A stretch of 18,044 nt of DNA. It comes from DASXRU01 sp039933315 (GTDB lineage: Bacteria; Acidobacteriota; Blastocatellia; Pyrinomonadales; Pyrinomonadaceae). The DNA is taken from the NCBI GenBank assembly GCA_039933315.1, contig JBDTOI010000079.1:1-18044 (forward strand), given 5' to 3'. The position numbers were made by a program, and so were the translations under genes. The number at the start of each line of letters is the position of its first letter. Positions within the stretch are counted from its first letter, which is position 1. Shown in pieces: positions 17,191 to 18,044 of the stretch. The notes under the pieces are model-generated. The model was not told where the DNA came from and did not search any database. It saw only the letters and a program-made list of their open reading frames with translations.

Positions 17191-18044
17191 TCAATGTTTC
17201 GCATCAGGCGGGGGTTTGCGGAAGTTGTAGCGGAGCAGCACGCGCATGGGCACCGGCTTGCCGTCACGCATAGCGGGGTAGAAGTGAAGTTGCCGTATGG
17301 TCTGCTCTGTCGCTTCATCAAGTCCGAAGCCACCCCACCGAACGATGCGAATCTGACCAACTTCACCTTTTTCATCTATGTCTGCCAAAGCGTCGATCGT
17401 GGCCTCAGCCTCAGCGCGGGCCGCGGAGTCAGGATACGCAGGACGTAATCGGCGATAGGGGCGCGGATTTTGTAACCCCCGCGCCCGACTTTCATCTTCC
17501 GGGACTTCTTCGATAATGGGCACACCGGATTCAACGACGCGTGCCCGTTCATCACGCTCAAACGCGCCGGCTTGAATCACTCGCTGAACAAACCATTGAC
17601 GGGCATTGGTTTCAACCAGCGCTGATCGCAATGGCCTTTCGGCGGCTGCGGGAGTTGACGCTTCAAAACTGGGGCGTTGCCACCCAACGAGCCGGCCGCT
17701 GCGGGCACTGACCAATAAAATAGAGGCACAAGACTCGTAATAGATGGGCCGATCCGAGGCGGATCGCCGCAGCGTCTCGGCAATGCCGGTAACGAAAAAA
17801 TCGCAGCCGATTGCGGCGCCCAAATCGCGCGCTTCTGAAAGCGTCATGTTTAGTGAGCCGGTGTAGCCGATGCCGCGTGCAGCGGCGCGTGACTGATCGC
17901 GGTCCAGCAAAAGCAATTGATTCTCAGCGGAAAGTGCGGCGTGCAGAGCGTCGGCGGCCTGAACGCCAAAGCCGCCGTTTCCCAAGTCGAGAACAGCTAT
18001 GCGTGGTCTGCTCGTTGACTGCGCCGCAACGCTTGCGGCTGACC
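17191..18044 (-). CDS. Exported CsgG-like plus TonB C-terminal domain protein, 5' end missing
   Basis: The frame is open to the window edge, so the start lies beyond 18044; a TTG at 17985 is internal. The first visible residues SASVAAQSTSRPRIAVLDLG look like the end of a signal peptide (cleavage near VAA-Q) followed by the first strand of a CsgG/FlgO-like domain. That domain continues with ADALHAALSAENQLLLLDRD and CDFFVTGIAETLR. After a polar linker, the last 90 or so residues match a TonB C-terminal domain: RPAYPDSAARAEAEATI, then DEKGEVGQIRIVRW, then a helix and the strand VPMRVLLRYNFRKP. No membrane anchor remains in this part. The protein probably sits in the periplasm or at the outer membrane. 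The TonB domain is fairly clear; the CsgG-like call is moderate. Confidence 0.7.
   Translation of the reverse strand, partial: SAASVAAQSTSRPRIAVLDLGNGGFGVQAADALHAALSAENQLLLLDRDQSRAAARGIGYTGSLNMTLSEARDLGAAIGCDFFVTGIAETLRRSASDRPIYYESCASILLVSARSGRLVGWQRPSFEASTPAAAERPLRSALVETNARQWFVQRVIQAGAFERDERARVVESGVPIIEEVPEDESRARGLQNPRPYRRLRPAYPDSAARAEAEATIDALADIDEKGEVGQIRIVRWGGFGLDEATEQTIRQLHFYPAMRDGKPVPMRVLLRYNFRKPPPDAKH

Overview
The window comes from a bacterium with a moderately high GC content. The gene families and the mix of housekeeping and stress genes would suit Acidobacteriota, perhaps Blastocatellia. That placement is a weak guess from gene style, because the window has no rRNA or other marker. 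Apart from four elements near the left end, every gene lies on the minus strand.

Left end (1-2058): an AT-rich, 5'-truncated gene resembling a PD-(D/E)XK nuclease and an unrecognised 345-residue gene, both on the plus strand. Next come the remains of a toxin-antitoxin pair: a frameshifted antitoxin coupled to a vapC cut off after 44 codons. Beside them is a complete tRNA-Asn(GTT) unit on the minus strand with its own promoter and terminator. This is an accessory, decaying region next to a tRNA.

Positions 2304-3912: a plus-strand alpha/beta-hydrolase esterase converges on a minus-strand secreted protein with a LolA-like appearance.

Positions 3933-12745: a co-directional protein-quality-control cluster on the minus strand, in transcription order hsp20 - clpB - hsp20 - grpE - groEL - ClpA/ClpC-like AAA+ ATPase. 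A consensus-like vegetative promoter lies ahead of the first hsp20, and a strong terminator lies after the last gene. The likely division of labour is that small heat-shock proteins bind unfolding clients, ClpB disaggregates them, GrpE resets a DnaK encoded elsewhere, and GroEL refolds them with a GroES encoded elsewhere. The last ATPase would unfold or hand over substrates. It is the most unusual member: both of its substrate-gripping pore loops lack the tyrosine found in the ClpB of the same cluster.

Positions 12811-17065: membrane and ion homeostasis genes. There is an MscS-type channel with a C-terminal cyclic-nucleotide-binding domain, then an NRAMP-like transporter whose metal-binding motifs are changed. 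Upstream of the transporter is a soluble PRC-barrel/MgtE_N/CBS protein, which is the cytosolic Mg2+-sensing half of MgtE without its membrane channel. The pair looks like a two-piece Mg2+ (or divalent cation) uptake system.

Right end (17191-18044): an incomplete exported protein joining a CsgG-like domain to a TonB C-terminal domain.
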